A DNA stretch of 64,000 nucleotides from positions 36,498,830 to 36,562,829 of the forward strand of contig OZ022239.1 of the NCBI GenBank assembly GCA_963978895.1. Reading direction: 5' to 3'. The stretch comes from Erpobdella octoculata (lineage: Eukaryota; Annelida; Clitellata; Hirudinida; Erpobdellidae). Of this stretch, positions 43,920 to 53,024 are shown in pieces; the first letter of the stretch is position 1; each line of letters starts with the position of its first letter. Position numbers and translations under genes: made by a program. The notes below the pieces were generated by a model. It saw only the letters and a program-made list of their open reading frames with translations, was not told the DNA's origin and searched no databases.

Positions 43920-44345
43920 CTGATTATAGATACAGTTGCAATGGTGATCAAGGACTTATCCAGAAGTTAGCGTTGTGCGTGTGTAAGACCAAATATAAAA
44001 TTGAGACAAGGAACATCAAGACATTCGACATGCCAGTACCTTTTCAAGATAAAAGTGATGGAGAGAAAGCCTCAGTAAGAATTGTGTTCCTAGGAGAGGA
44101 AGAGATGTTAAAACCAGACATAAATGCAACCCCTCGGGTTACGGAGAATGAGGATGGATAGAATAGACAAGGAGACCTTGTTCCGAGCCATATGGATAAT
44201 GAAGCCAATCCGGAGGAGTTGACACACATCCCAACAGGAATAGAACCGGAGGCAAGACCTAAACGTTATTGCAACCCTCCAAAACGGATAGTACTGGACC
44301 CCAGTAGAAAATCATAAGATTTTCTATAAAGAAAGGGAGGATTTT
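43920..44345 (+). pseudogene. 3' end of a second Gypsy-type pol with polypurine tract
   Basis: Open with one stop (44159). It ends [20 protein letters not shown] and stop, followed 20 bases later by AAAGAAAGGGAGGATTT, a typical polypurine tract. The arrangement (basic Pro-rich C-terminus, stop, purine tract) is that of Gypsy-type pol 3' ends, unrelated to the 4229-8563 element. The LTR expected next is replaced by a TA array. The call rests on layout more than on catalytic motifs. Confidence 0.5.
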
Positions 44346-44486
<141 letters not shown>

Positions 44487-44644
44487 TTATTCTATTTCCT
44501 ATTTAGTCATTTCATAAGAACAAAGCAGATATAATTTCATTAATAATTAACAACGATCTAATAAGTGTTTAGCAACCACAATAGTTAGATTATAATTATT
44601 ATCATTTAATTAGAATAATAAAGATATAACAGAAACACTTTTTA

Positions 44645-44922
44645 CCATTTAAAATATGGTACATTGCTTTTTGGTACTTAATACCATCATTATGCATCAT
44701 TTCACGAGCCAAGTTCAAAAACACTTTTTGCACAGCTAGAGATATTGAAGGGCTTGCAGCAGCTCCAGTGTGCCAATATGATGATTTTTTTTCATTCACC
44801 TAAGAAAATGTTACACAGAACGAAGAGAGTGAAGAAAATCAAGTTCAGCTTCAGTGTCTGCAGTACCTTGACAGTTTTGACAGAATTTTGAGTGCTCTCA
44901 AGTTCTATCCAGTCGTCGAGAT
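44645..44922 (-). pseudogene. Two exon-like segments cut by the MULE (unrecognised)
   Basis: Reverse reading: HLDDWIELESTQNSVKTVK with a donor-like GTACTG, a 60-70 base intron-like gap ending CATTTTCTTAG, then NEKKSSYWHTGAAASPSISL followed by VQKVFLNLAREMMHNDG and a donor-like GTAAAAAG. The coding quality is good, but the 5' side is lost at the MULE insertion (44932) and the family is not recognised. It could be an old gene fragment or a transposase. Confidence 0.35.
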
Positions 44923-45271
44923 GTTCATCATGGGGAAATGCCAAAAGCCCGAATTTTGACATTTGCCCGAATCGGGCTAGCCAGTCGGGCAAATAGCGTA
45001 CGAAATCGGGCAAATGGCGTACGAAGTCGGGCAAATGCCGTAAGAAGTCGGGCAAACGGCGTACGAAGTCGGGCATATGGCGTACGAAGTCGGGCATATG
45101 GCGTACGAAGTCGGGCAAATGACCTTCAAAGGTTAAGCTAAATAAGTTAGCCGAACAAAACCGCCGTAGTCATACACAACGTCTAGAAGCCGGCGACATT
45201 AACGTTGAAGCAACAATGCATCAGTCCACTATAAGCAGAGCTGGCGAACCACACAATGGTGTCTCAGATTT

Positions 45272-45455
45272 TTTTTTTTTTTTTTTTTTATGATAGTTTA
45301 TAGTCCTTTACACCAAGTGTTTTAAGACTGAATTGGCTGTATATAGGAAGCACATAAGTACTTCCTGTCGTGGATCAAAGTTTGATCCTTTTAACTGTCC
45401 CTCCTCCTTTATCCAGGCTTGGGACTGGCTCGCAATTAGCGAGGCGGAGTTTTTC
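45272..45455 (-). mobile_element. Poly(A) SINE-like retroposon with 15-bp duplication
   Basis: Reversed element: poly-T at 45272-45289, body to 45455. TGGTGTCTCAGATTT flanks it at 45257-45271 and 45456-45470. The body contains GGATCAAACTTTGATCC and CCAGTCCCAAGCCTGG. A second copy lies at 50094-50264. No tRNA head seen. Confidence 0.92.
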
Positions 45456-45764
45456 TGGTGTCTCAGATTTGACCCTCTAATTAAAATGGCATTTGGTTTT
45501 GTCGCTAGAGTAACCAAAAACTAAACATTGAATAAAGTTTTCAATATTTATTGGTAAAAAATTACAAAAAACCTTTTAAGTCAAAACAATAATATCAGTG
45601 TGTAGAGTATGGACATCAATCTCATTTAGTTCATAGGCATCCATAGCTCCCACACCTTTTCGTCTGTTTTTTTCGCTAGACTCTAGCGACTAAAGTAACA
45701 AAATATATACATTGAATCAATTTTTTAATATTTATTGCTAACAATTTTTTAGGTTAACACATTA

Positions 45765-46275
45765 GCAATTTCGGTGTGTAGAGTATCGACATTAATCTGG
45801 TTGAGTTCATAGGCTATCCATAAATCCCTCACCTTTTCGTCTTTTTCTAAAACAATTGTTTTTTGTTGCCTCAGCAGCTAACCAGTTTTTAGGCAATCGG
45901 CTTCTATTGGGATATATTGAGCCTTCTGGTGAAGAAGACTAACAATTTCGTAAAAGGATTTTGGCCCATCGGAGTTGCTGTTCAGAGAACTGTGCCAGGC
46001 TTTTAAGGTTTAAAAACGCTCCATTCTTGCAGTTTATATTTTCCTTTTATCCAAGTAATTTTTATGTAGTTTGCCAGCTCCTAAAAATGTGGAAGAATTA
46101 ATAAATACTAATAATATAATGTTTGATTACAAAAATTCACCTTTAAAGATTCCATGGAAATATTTGAATAAATTATATTAAATATTCTTTGGATTTCATT
46201 TGAAGGTAGATATGGCAAAGCCATAAACTGCTTGACGAAATCATAAACAGCCAATTTTTAAGTAACCTGGTAAAA
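45765..46275 (-). pseudogene. MULE transposase C-terminal remnant
   Basis: Reverse reading: VYDFVKQFMALPYLPSNEIQ, a GTGAAT...TTTTTAG intron-like gap (about 46140-46085), ELANYIKITWIKGKYKLQEW, a frameshift, then LKAWHSSLNSNSDGPKSFYE and a tail ending TLHTEIANVLT and stop. The order matches the C-terminal part of MULE transposases (the conserved Trp-His followed by Leu-Asn). One internal stop and one frameshift. A diverged duplicate of the last exon (YELNEIDVHTLHTDI) lies at 45560-45690. Confidence 0.72.
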
Positions 46276-46871
46276 AACTTCAAATGAAAATCAAGAAAAA
46301 ATATTAATCATCAAAAGCTCTGACACTGTAGAAAAGAATCTAAAAAGTCTCGTAGGATCAAGAAGTAGATAATATACATTACAAAACAGAGACAAATAAT
46401 TTCTCAAAAAATAGATAAACAGCTTTTATAAATAATTCATAAACTAATCAAATGAATAATTATAATTACTCTAGCGACAGAAACCAAATTGAAAATAACA
46501 TCGGAGAATAAACTAAAACGATAATTCAACAACGAAGGAAAAAAATACTAAACAGTAACTTAGAAGCTGTTGTATATTTTTCATTCAACTTCATAAGAAT
46601 TTTGATACGAAACATTTGCCAGTTTCTAATAGGGCCAAAATTGAGACACCATTGTGTGGTTCACAACCTCTGCTTATAATGAACTGATTTTTGGCTTTTA
46701 TGTACTTCGGGCGTCAGTTGCCAGACTTCGTACGGCATTTGCCCGACTTCGTACGCTATTTGCCCGACTTCGTACGCTATTTGCCCGACTTCGTACGCTA
46801 TTTGCCCGACTGGCATGAGCGATTCGGGCAAATGACAAAATTCGGGCAAATGTGTAGGAGCCGTTCATCAT

Positions 46872-47757
46872 ATATCATGGATTTCCCCCGATGATCTACT
46901 TGACTTTTTTGGAAATAAGATTGTTGACATACGTGACTCGACCAAAAACTTCGACCCGCCCGATTTCGCAATCAATGCACCGTTTCTTCCTGGTTTTGAC
47001 GCTTTTGAAAAGGTTTCTCCTGATGATGTGACTAAACTTCTCATCGATTCCACGACAAAGCAGTGCGAGCTCGATTCGCCCCTGTGCATCTACTAAAAAC
47101 CATGCGCCTCACTTTTGCTCCAATTTTTGCAATGTTAATAAACTCCTCACTTTCCCAGAATAATCTGCCTGAACCTCACAAACGTGCCATCATTTGCCCA
47201 CTACTAAAAAAAACTGGCCTTGATCCCTCTGACCCTGCTAACTACCGCCCTATTTCTACCTTATCGTTTGTTTCTAAACTAGTGGAACGAGTCGTCCACC
47301 GTCAACTTTCTAACTATGTTGAAATACATAAACTACTTCCTCCTACTCAATCTGGATTCAGACGTTATCACTCCACAGAAACAGCTGTGGTTAAAGTTTA
47401 TAACGACATTGTCCTTGCCCTTGATTCCGGATTCATAACCGCTCTCTTAATGCTTGACTTTAGTGCTGCTTTCGACTGTGTCGACCATGCTATTCTGTTT
47501 TCAATCCTTGAATTACAGTTTGGTATAACTTCTGCCGCTCTTCAGTGGTTAATTTCTTTTTTCTCTAATCGTTCTCATAAGGTTCGACTAGGTGAGCAAA
47601 CCTCCAAAAAGTACGATGTTTCTTTCGGTGTTCCCCAAGGTTCAATCCTTGAACCCCTTTTTTCATTCTCTGCACTTCTTATATTGTCAACATCGCCTCA
47701 CGACACGAAGTTCTTATTAACCTCTATGCTGATGACACCGGTTATTGTAAGGTTTAT
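46872..47757 (+). mobile_element. L2-like LINE fragment
   Basis: A linker with WISPDDLLDFFGNKI and PPDFAINAPFLPGFD, then after a frameshift at about 47075 the reverse transcriptase: KRAIICPLLKKTGLDPSDPA, NYRPISTLSFVSKLVERVV, GFRRYHSTETA, LLMLDFSAAFDCVDH (catalytic Asp), GVPQGSILEP, another frameshift near 47655, then NLYADDT at about 47730. It is cut at 47757 by the next foldback element. L2/CR1-type; 5' and 3' ends missing. Confidence 0.88.
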
Positions 47758-47807
47758 CGACAGTTGACAGTTAATCGACTTTATTTGGAAAGTCGAATAA
47801 CCTGCGA

Positions 47808-47963
47808 AAGAGTCTATTATCCTGCGAAGGAGTCGATTATCCTGCGAAGGAGTCGTCGATTATCCTGCGAAGGAGTCGATTATCCTGCGAAGGAGTCGAT
47901 TATCCTGCGAAGAAGTCGATTATCCTGCGAAGAAGTCGATTATCCTGCGAAGAAGTCGATTAA
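47808..47963 (+). repeat. 20-bp minisatellite, left arm
   Basis: CCTGCGAAGGAGTCGATTAT, about eight units with A/G variants (GAAGAAGTC) and one 3-bp duplication (GTCGTCG). Confidence 0.95.
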
Positions 47964-48518
47964 CCAGCGCACGCTTTGCTGTGCATGACAACAAAACGCT
48001 TCCGCATGGGTCGATATAGGTATATTAACCTAAGTGACCATTACTCTTGTTCAACTCTCTGGTCTATTTGCGGGATGGCTGCTTATTCACTTGGTGGTGT
48101 TTTTACATGGACTATATGCTAAGCACTTCTATGTATATCAGCACTGTATTGCAGTATCAATATTTAAGACATATTAGAAATTTTTCTGAATTATTTAAAA
48201 ATATATTTAAAAATTTTCTAAATTTTGAATTGACAGTTTGACATTTTTTATTTTTATATAATTCAGTCGCTAGAGTTACGCGCTATAGGCAAGTTCCTGT
48301 ATACGCCCAAAAGGCACACACACAAAATAACCATCTATCTCATCTACAAAAAAGACAAAAAACATTCTCAGGCTTTACATTTGTTTAGCATAAATACTAA
48401 AAGCTACCATTATAGTTTAAAACGTTGGTCCTGATTGTTTCACATTCTCTGATGCGGCCCACGTTTTCAGTTATAGAATTGTACTATCGTATACTGATAG
48501 TTTTTATTATGTATGCTA

Positions 48519-48560
48519 GCTGGCAACCCGGCGTCGCCCGGGTACTTTTTCGTTTTTTTT
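48519..48560 (+). repeat. Short CCCGGCGTTG-family fragment
   Basis: GCTAGCTGGCAACCCGGCGT then CGCCCGGGTAC, without the pyrimidine tract. A related but distinct variant, inside the loop of the second foldback element. Confidence 0.6.
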
Positions 48561-49249
48561 TATGTATACATTTATGCAAATAGTCTGGTCAGTTTAGAAT
48601 TAAAATTAAAAACACACATGTTGCCTGGCCATTTTAGAATCAGTTGAAATGAGGCAATTGAGATTATTTTTTAAATATTTATTGACATCAAATTGAATGT
48701 TATTGCTGAGCGTAATGGATGGTCAACCTAATAAATTAAATGAATAAAAAGTTACCGTTCACTAAACCTCTGTGTAATAAAATAAAATTAGTTAAAACAA
48801 AAATATTCAATCACACGTAGGCACTCTAATGTAATGCCTTATAGTGAACAATGTTTTTAATTTTCTATTGTGAATAAATAGATAATGCATAAAAACAAAT
48901 ATACTTTAAATATATGTCAGACATGAACAAACTAACCAAATCTAGTAAAACGCAAACAGGCAAACAAACTAAGACGTTTAACAAAACAAAAAACAAGTTT
49001 CTTTGTTATAGAGTCGCTACATCCAACAGTTCCTGAAATGAATACGCCTTTACTCCGCTAATATTGTACCTTGAGGTAACTTGTAAAAGGAAAATGCATT
49101 CCTACATAGACAATAAAGATATTCATGTAAACCACAACGGTTTAAAAATAATAAAACGGCGACCACTACGTCAAAAATAACCAAGAAATAAGACTTGGAA
49201 GAGGTACTAGTTTTCTGTATAACTCATTAATTTCCACAGTTTTCTAAGT

Positions 49250-49705
49250 GTTTTGCCATTCATTTAGAATCTTTGATTTGATTATTTTCTTGTATTCTGG
49301 AGTTTCAATATTAACATCTATATGGATTTCGGTGTAAGTGGTTGCCGTTTTGGCAAGAACGTCAGCAGTTTCATTACCCTGCACGCCAATGTGGCTTAGA
49401 ATCCAGACCAACTTGCATACAACGTTCCTATTTCTGAAAAGATTAGTTGTAGTTTGTACGACAGATTGTTGGTAGTGAGATTTTGCAAAATTGTGACAAA
49501 TGTCTAATGCTTTGACGGCACTTAAAGAATCTGTAAAAATTACAAGATTTTATAGTGGATCAGATTCTAATGCATTTGATGAAAGTAAATGATTTCCATA
49601 TAGATTAAGAGCTATTTTGATTGCTTTTATTTCTGCAGCAAAAATTGAAATGTTGTCCGATGTTCTTCTGGACATTCTGAGACCGGTCGATGGAGCATAC
49701 ACACC
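49250..49705 (-). pseudogene. RNase H domain of an I-like LINE
   Basis: Reverse reading: GVYAPSTGLRMSRRTSDNIS, FAAEIKAIKIALNLYGN, IFTDSLSAVKAL, then LSHIGVQGNETADVLAKTAT. These are the E, D and H/D boxes of a LINE-encoded RNase HI. One stop near 49543. It stands alone and could derive from the same family as the LINE at 12488-16594, which lacks this domain. Confidence 0.85.
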
Positions 49706-50093
49706 AATGCCTATCAGCTAGTAAAAGTTACAGCATAAAAAAAACAAAGAAAAGTACTACAGTTAATAGTAGCCTATGCACTATAAATATTCAGTTGTTA
49801 ATCAATATGAATAATTATAGAGCGCCTCCGGTTATTTCCTTTGTGTGCCTTGTGGGCATCTGCAGAAACTTGCCTACGGTCATCTAGCATGTAACTCTAG
49901 CGACAGAATTATTAATCAATAAAAATTATCAACTTTGAATTAAAAATTCAGAAATTGTTTAAATTAATTTAAGATAATAATACTGCAATTATGCTGATAT
50001 AGTAGTACTTAGCATACAGTCTATATGAAAACACCACCAAGTGAATAAGAAGCCATCTTTAAATAGACCAGAGACAATGATAACTTCGGTTAA

Positions 50094-50264
50094 CTCCGCC
50101 TCGCTAATTGCGAGCCAGTCCCAAGCCTGGATGAAGGAGGAGGGACAGTTAAAAGGATCAAACTTTGATCCACGACAGGAAGTACTTATGTGCTTCCTAC
50201 ATACAGCCAATTCAGTCTGAAAACACTTGGTGTAAAGGACTATAAACTATCATAAAAAAAAAAA
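50094..50264 (+). mobile_element. Poly(A) SINE-like retroposon, forward copy
   Basis: CTCCGCCTCGCTAATTGCGA to a terminal A run. GATAACTTCGGTTAA flanks it at 50079-50093 and 50265-50279. Over 90 percent alike to the 45272 copy by eye. It lies in the right arm of the second foldback element. Confidence 0.93.
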
Positions 50265-50344
50265 GATAACTTCGGTTAATATACCTATATCGACCCATGC
50301 GGATGCGTTTTGTTGTCATGCACAGCAAAGCGTGCGCTGGTTAA

Positions 50345-50470
50345 TCGACTTGCAGGATAATCGACTCCTTCGCAGGATAATCGACTCCTTCGCAGGATAA
50401 TCGACTCCTTCGCAGGATAATCGACTCCTTCGCAGGATAATCGACTTCTTCGCAGGATAATCGACTTTCC
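50345..50470 (-). repeat. 20-bp minisatellite, right arm
   Basis: Reverse of the 47808 array (CGCAGGATAATCGACTCCTT), about six units, much more uniform than the left arm. Confidence 0.95.
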
Positions 50471-50519
50471 AATTTAAGTCGATTAACTGTCAACTGTCGA
50501 TAAAAACACAGATAAATCT

Positions 50520-51922
50520 ATATATATAAAAGAACATGTCCTGACTGACTGACTGACTGACTGACTGATAATCAACGCCGAGCTCAAACGCCTCATCCTA
50601 GGAACGTGAAATTTGGAACTTATATTACTTTTATTGCGTAAGCATCCACTAAGTAAGGATTTTTGAAAAATTTGCTCCTGAGGGGAAGAAACTGGAAAAC
50701 AAACTTTTTTCTGAAACAGTGTATAACTCGAAAACCAAAAATGAGATTTTGAAATTTAGTATATGGATTCTTCTTGAAAAATAAAAAGATAGGTGTTTCA
50801 CCATTTTTTGAAAATTCGGTTTCCCGGACCTCAAATGTGGGTTGGAAAATTGGGTTATTTGGTTTTTAAAGTAGCTGCTTCTCAAAAACTGTGAATGCTA
50901 CAGGAGTAAAAATTAGTATTTAGTTTCCACTCCAAAAATAATGAAATACGTTTTTAAGCATTTTTTGAAAATTTGGTTTCCAGGACTTCAAATGTGGGGT
51001 GGAAAATAGGGTTATTTGTTTTTTAAAGTAACTGCTACTCAAAAACTGTAAATACCACAGATGTAAAAGTTAGAATTTAGTTTCTATTCTAAAAATAAAG
51101 ATATACGTGTTTACCATTTTTCACAAATTTGGTTTCCAGGACCTTAAATGTGGGGTAAACAGTAGGATTACTTGGTTTTTAAAGTAGCTGCTACTCAAAA
51201 ACTGTGAATGCTACAAAAGTAAAAATTAGTATTTAGTTTCTACTCTAAAAATAATGATATAGGTGTTTCACCATTTTTTAAAAATTTGGTTTCCAGGACC
51301 AAATGTGGGGTGGAAAATAGGGTTATTTGGTTTTTAAAGTAACTGCTACTCAACAACTGTAATTGCTACAGATGTAAAAATTAATATTTAGTATCTACTC
51401 CAAAAAAAAAAGATATACGTGTTTCACCTTTTTTTGAAACTTTGGTTTCCATGACTTCAAACGTGGGGTCAAAATAAGGGTTATTTGATTTTAAAATAAC
51501 TGCAACTCAACAACTGCAAGCATTACAGATGTAAAACTTAGTATTTTGAGGTTTTGTGCCGGTTAAAAGTAGCTGAGTCCAGTTTATCACCGGTCGGGCC
51601 AGGCTAAACCTTAAATCAAGGTGGTACGGGCCGAGGTTTTTCACTAAGCATATAGACATTTTAGTGATTTTAGGGTTTTCAGACGGGCCGGGCCAAACCT
51701 GAAGTCAAGGTGGGACGGGCCGAAGTTTTTCATCAAGTATATAGAATTTCTAGGCCTGTAAAAACGGGCCGGGCCCAAATTAGACGGGCCGTGCCGGGCC
51801 AGGAATTTTCGTTTTGAAACGGGCTGGGCCAAGTTGTCGACGGGCCGAGCCGACACCTATGGATGAACGGTTCAAATTCTCTAATTTCATTCGAGCGAAG
51901 CCGCTACGGGCACTGCTAGTTA
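50520..51922 (+). mobile_element. Interspersed element with GACT run, 156-bp array and GGGCCGGGCC end
   Basis: Starts with a TATATATAAAAGAACATGTC lead and (CTGA)7 at 50545-50571. A tandem array follows at 50720-51560, then two or three CGGGCCGGGCCAAA-type subrepeats (51590-51850), ending GAGCGAAGCCGCTACGGGC and CTGCTAGTTA. The start and end resemble the ends of a repeat class common in invertebrates, but I cannot name the class. No coding. Confidence 0.65.
50720..51560 (+). repeat. 156-bp tandem array, about five units
   Basis: Landmark CTCAAAAACTGTGAATGCTA recurs with drift at about 50882, 51038, 51195, 51350 and 51506, i.e. every 155-157 bp; TTGGTTTCCAGGACTTCAAA and GTGGGGTGGAAAATAGGG recur between. 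Units differ by 10-20 percent by eye. Confidence 0.88.
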
Positions 51923-52889
51923 ATATAATAAAACAGTTTAATTAAATAAAAATGGAAATTTTATTTTGTATTTAGTGTTTTGAAAATACTGTACTTTGTA
52001 TTTTAAATACCTCAGAAGCCAAGTACTTCGCATCAGTATTTTAAAAACTTTTGAAATTAATACCACTATTTTGTATTTGAAATACCTTTTAAAATGTTTT
52101 TTATTTGCATTGTATTTAATGGATATCGATGTAACCTTATCCGAAGCAAAATCCTTGTAAAATATTTTTATTTAAACACCCAATTCGTAACAATTATAAA
52201 ATTCAATTATGCCAAAAATAGCCATTGACAGTAGAGCTGCTCTACTATTAAAAAATTAATCGAAGTTAATCGAACGATTAAAAATTTTAATCGAAAGTTG
52301 ATCGGGATTTTAACGCAATATTTTAGATAACATTTTTATTTCACGAACTCATTTTTTGATATAGCATTTATTTTTATTTTAAGTAACTTTGTGGATACAC
52401 ATTTTTAGGTTGCACTGGTAAAATGGAAAAACACATTGTGCAAAAAAAAATTTGTCACTACAAATATTGTAATGTAATAAAAATCAATAAACTGAAATTA
52501 TACAATGCATACTACTAATTTGCTATCAATGGCGCTGCCACAGGCTCCAAAAATCTTGTATTCAGTTTTGATAGCTACTTTCTTAAAAAATTTCAAAATT
52601 TTAATTCCTTTTCTCCCAAAACATCAGATGACCGAAAGGGGTATTCGCAGCTATTTTTCCACAAAAAAATTTGGAAACGTCTCCAGAAATATTGTAGCTA
52701 TTTTAATTATTTAAATAATATTTTTTGCAAAATCCTTAAGGGGGAGCAATTGCCCCCTGCCCCCCGCAAATGACGCCCCTGAAAAAAATTACCCTTCAAG
52801 TAAACCATTAAAGGTTATAGTAGAATATGGAGTTTTTCTTCGTAATACTGAATTATCTATTATCATTTATTGATAAGGCTCTTCAATAG
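51923..52889. other. LipB distal upstream region
   Basis: No gene seen. 52380-52550 is the block duplicated upstream of LipA. A short inserted patch near 52735-52785 (AGGGGGAGCAATTGCCCCCT, then GACGCCCCTGAAA) looks like the end of a hAT-type repeat and is absent upstream of LipA. Confidence 0.55.
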
Positions 52890-52990
52890 TTTGATAACAT
52901 TGTCAAACAATTACCAGATTTAAGTATTTTGACTTATTTTTCCATAAGTATTGATAACAACAAAATTTAAATTGCTTACTTTGAACGATT
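52890..52990 (+). promoter_or_regulatory. LipB proximal promoter blocks
   Basis: Two blocks shared with LipC at the same distance from the start codon: TTTGATAACATTGTCAA (52890-52906, 135 bases upstream; contains a TGATAA GATA-type site within an imperfect inverted repeat) and AAATTTAAATTGCTTACTTT with GAACGATT (52963-52990, 62 bases upstream; TATA-like ATTTAAAT). Intervening sequence is not conserved. Regulation by GATA factors is inference. Confidence 0.65.
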
Positions 52991-53024
52991 ATTCTTGCAT
53001 TGAAGTTTTTTCTCAACAGTAACA

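Larger units (their letters stand above)
44932..46862. mobile_element. MULE-type foldback transposon, 9-bp duplication GTTCATCAT
   Basis: GTTCATCAT occurs at 44923-44931 and 46863-46871, immediately outside inverted arms; 9 bp is the MULE (Mutator-like) size. The outer 15 bases diverge but GCCCGAATTTTG lies at the same offset in both ends. The arms contain tandem 21-bp units (AGTCGGGCAAATAGCGTACG core), about seven on the left (44983-45122) and four on the right (46727-46812). Next come paired blocks (ATAAGCAGAG, GAACCACACAATGGTGTCTC) and at the inner end GTCGCTAGAGTAA (45501 and, inverted, 46466). The interior codes a broken MULE transposase in reverse, and a SINE sits in the left arm. Confidence 0.9.
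47753..50504. mobile_element. Second foldback element with 20-bp-repeat arms
   Basis: Outer ends TTTATCGACAGTTGACAG (47753) and CTGTCAACTGTCGATAAA (to 50504). The arms hold tandem units CCTGCGAAGGAGTCGATTAT (about eight at 47808-47963, six in reverse at 50345-50470). Long paired flanks follow (CGCACGCTTTGCTGTGCATG; ACTTGGTGGTGTTTTTACAT), reaching inward to GTCGCTAGAGTTAC at 48266 and its inverse at 49891. The loop contains an I-like RNase H fragment and other repeats; a SINE sits in the right arm. No transposase is seen and flanks do not show a clean 9-bp duplication. The shared inner motif and layout suggest the same superfamily as 44932-46862. Confidence 0.85.

Noticed and set aside
44792..45141. 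MPDFVRHLPDFVRH-type repeat proteins on both strands (also 46661-46894)
   Set aside because: Translations of the 21-bp minisatellite arms of the MULE; 21 bp keeps the frame open by chance.
47758..50499. 9-bp target duplication for the second foldback element
   Set aside because: I compared flanks at several border choices and found no matching 9 bases; left as unknown.
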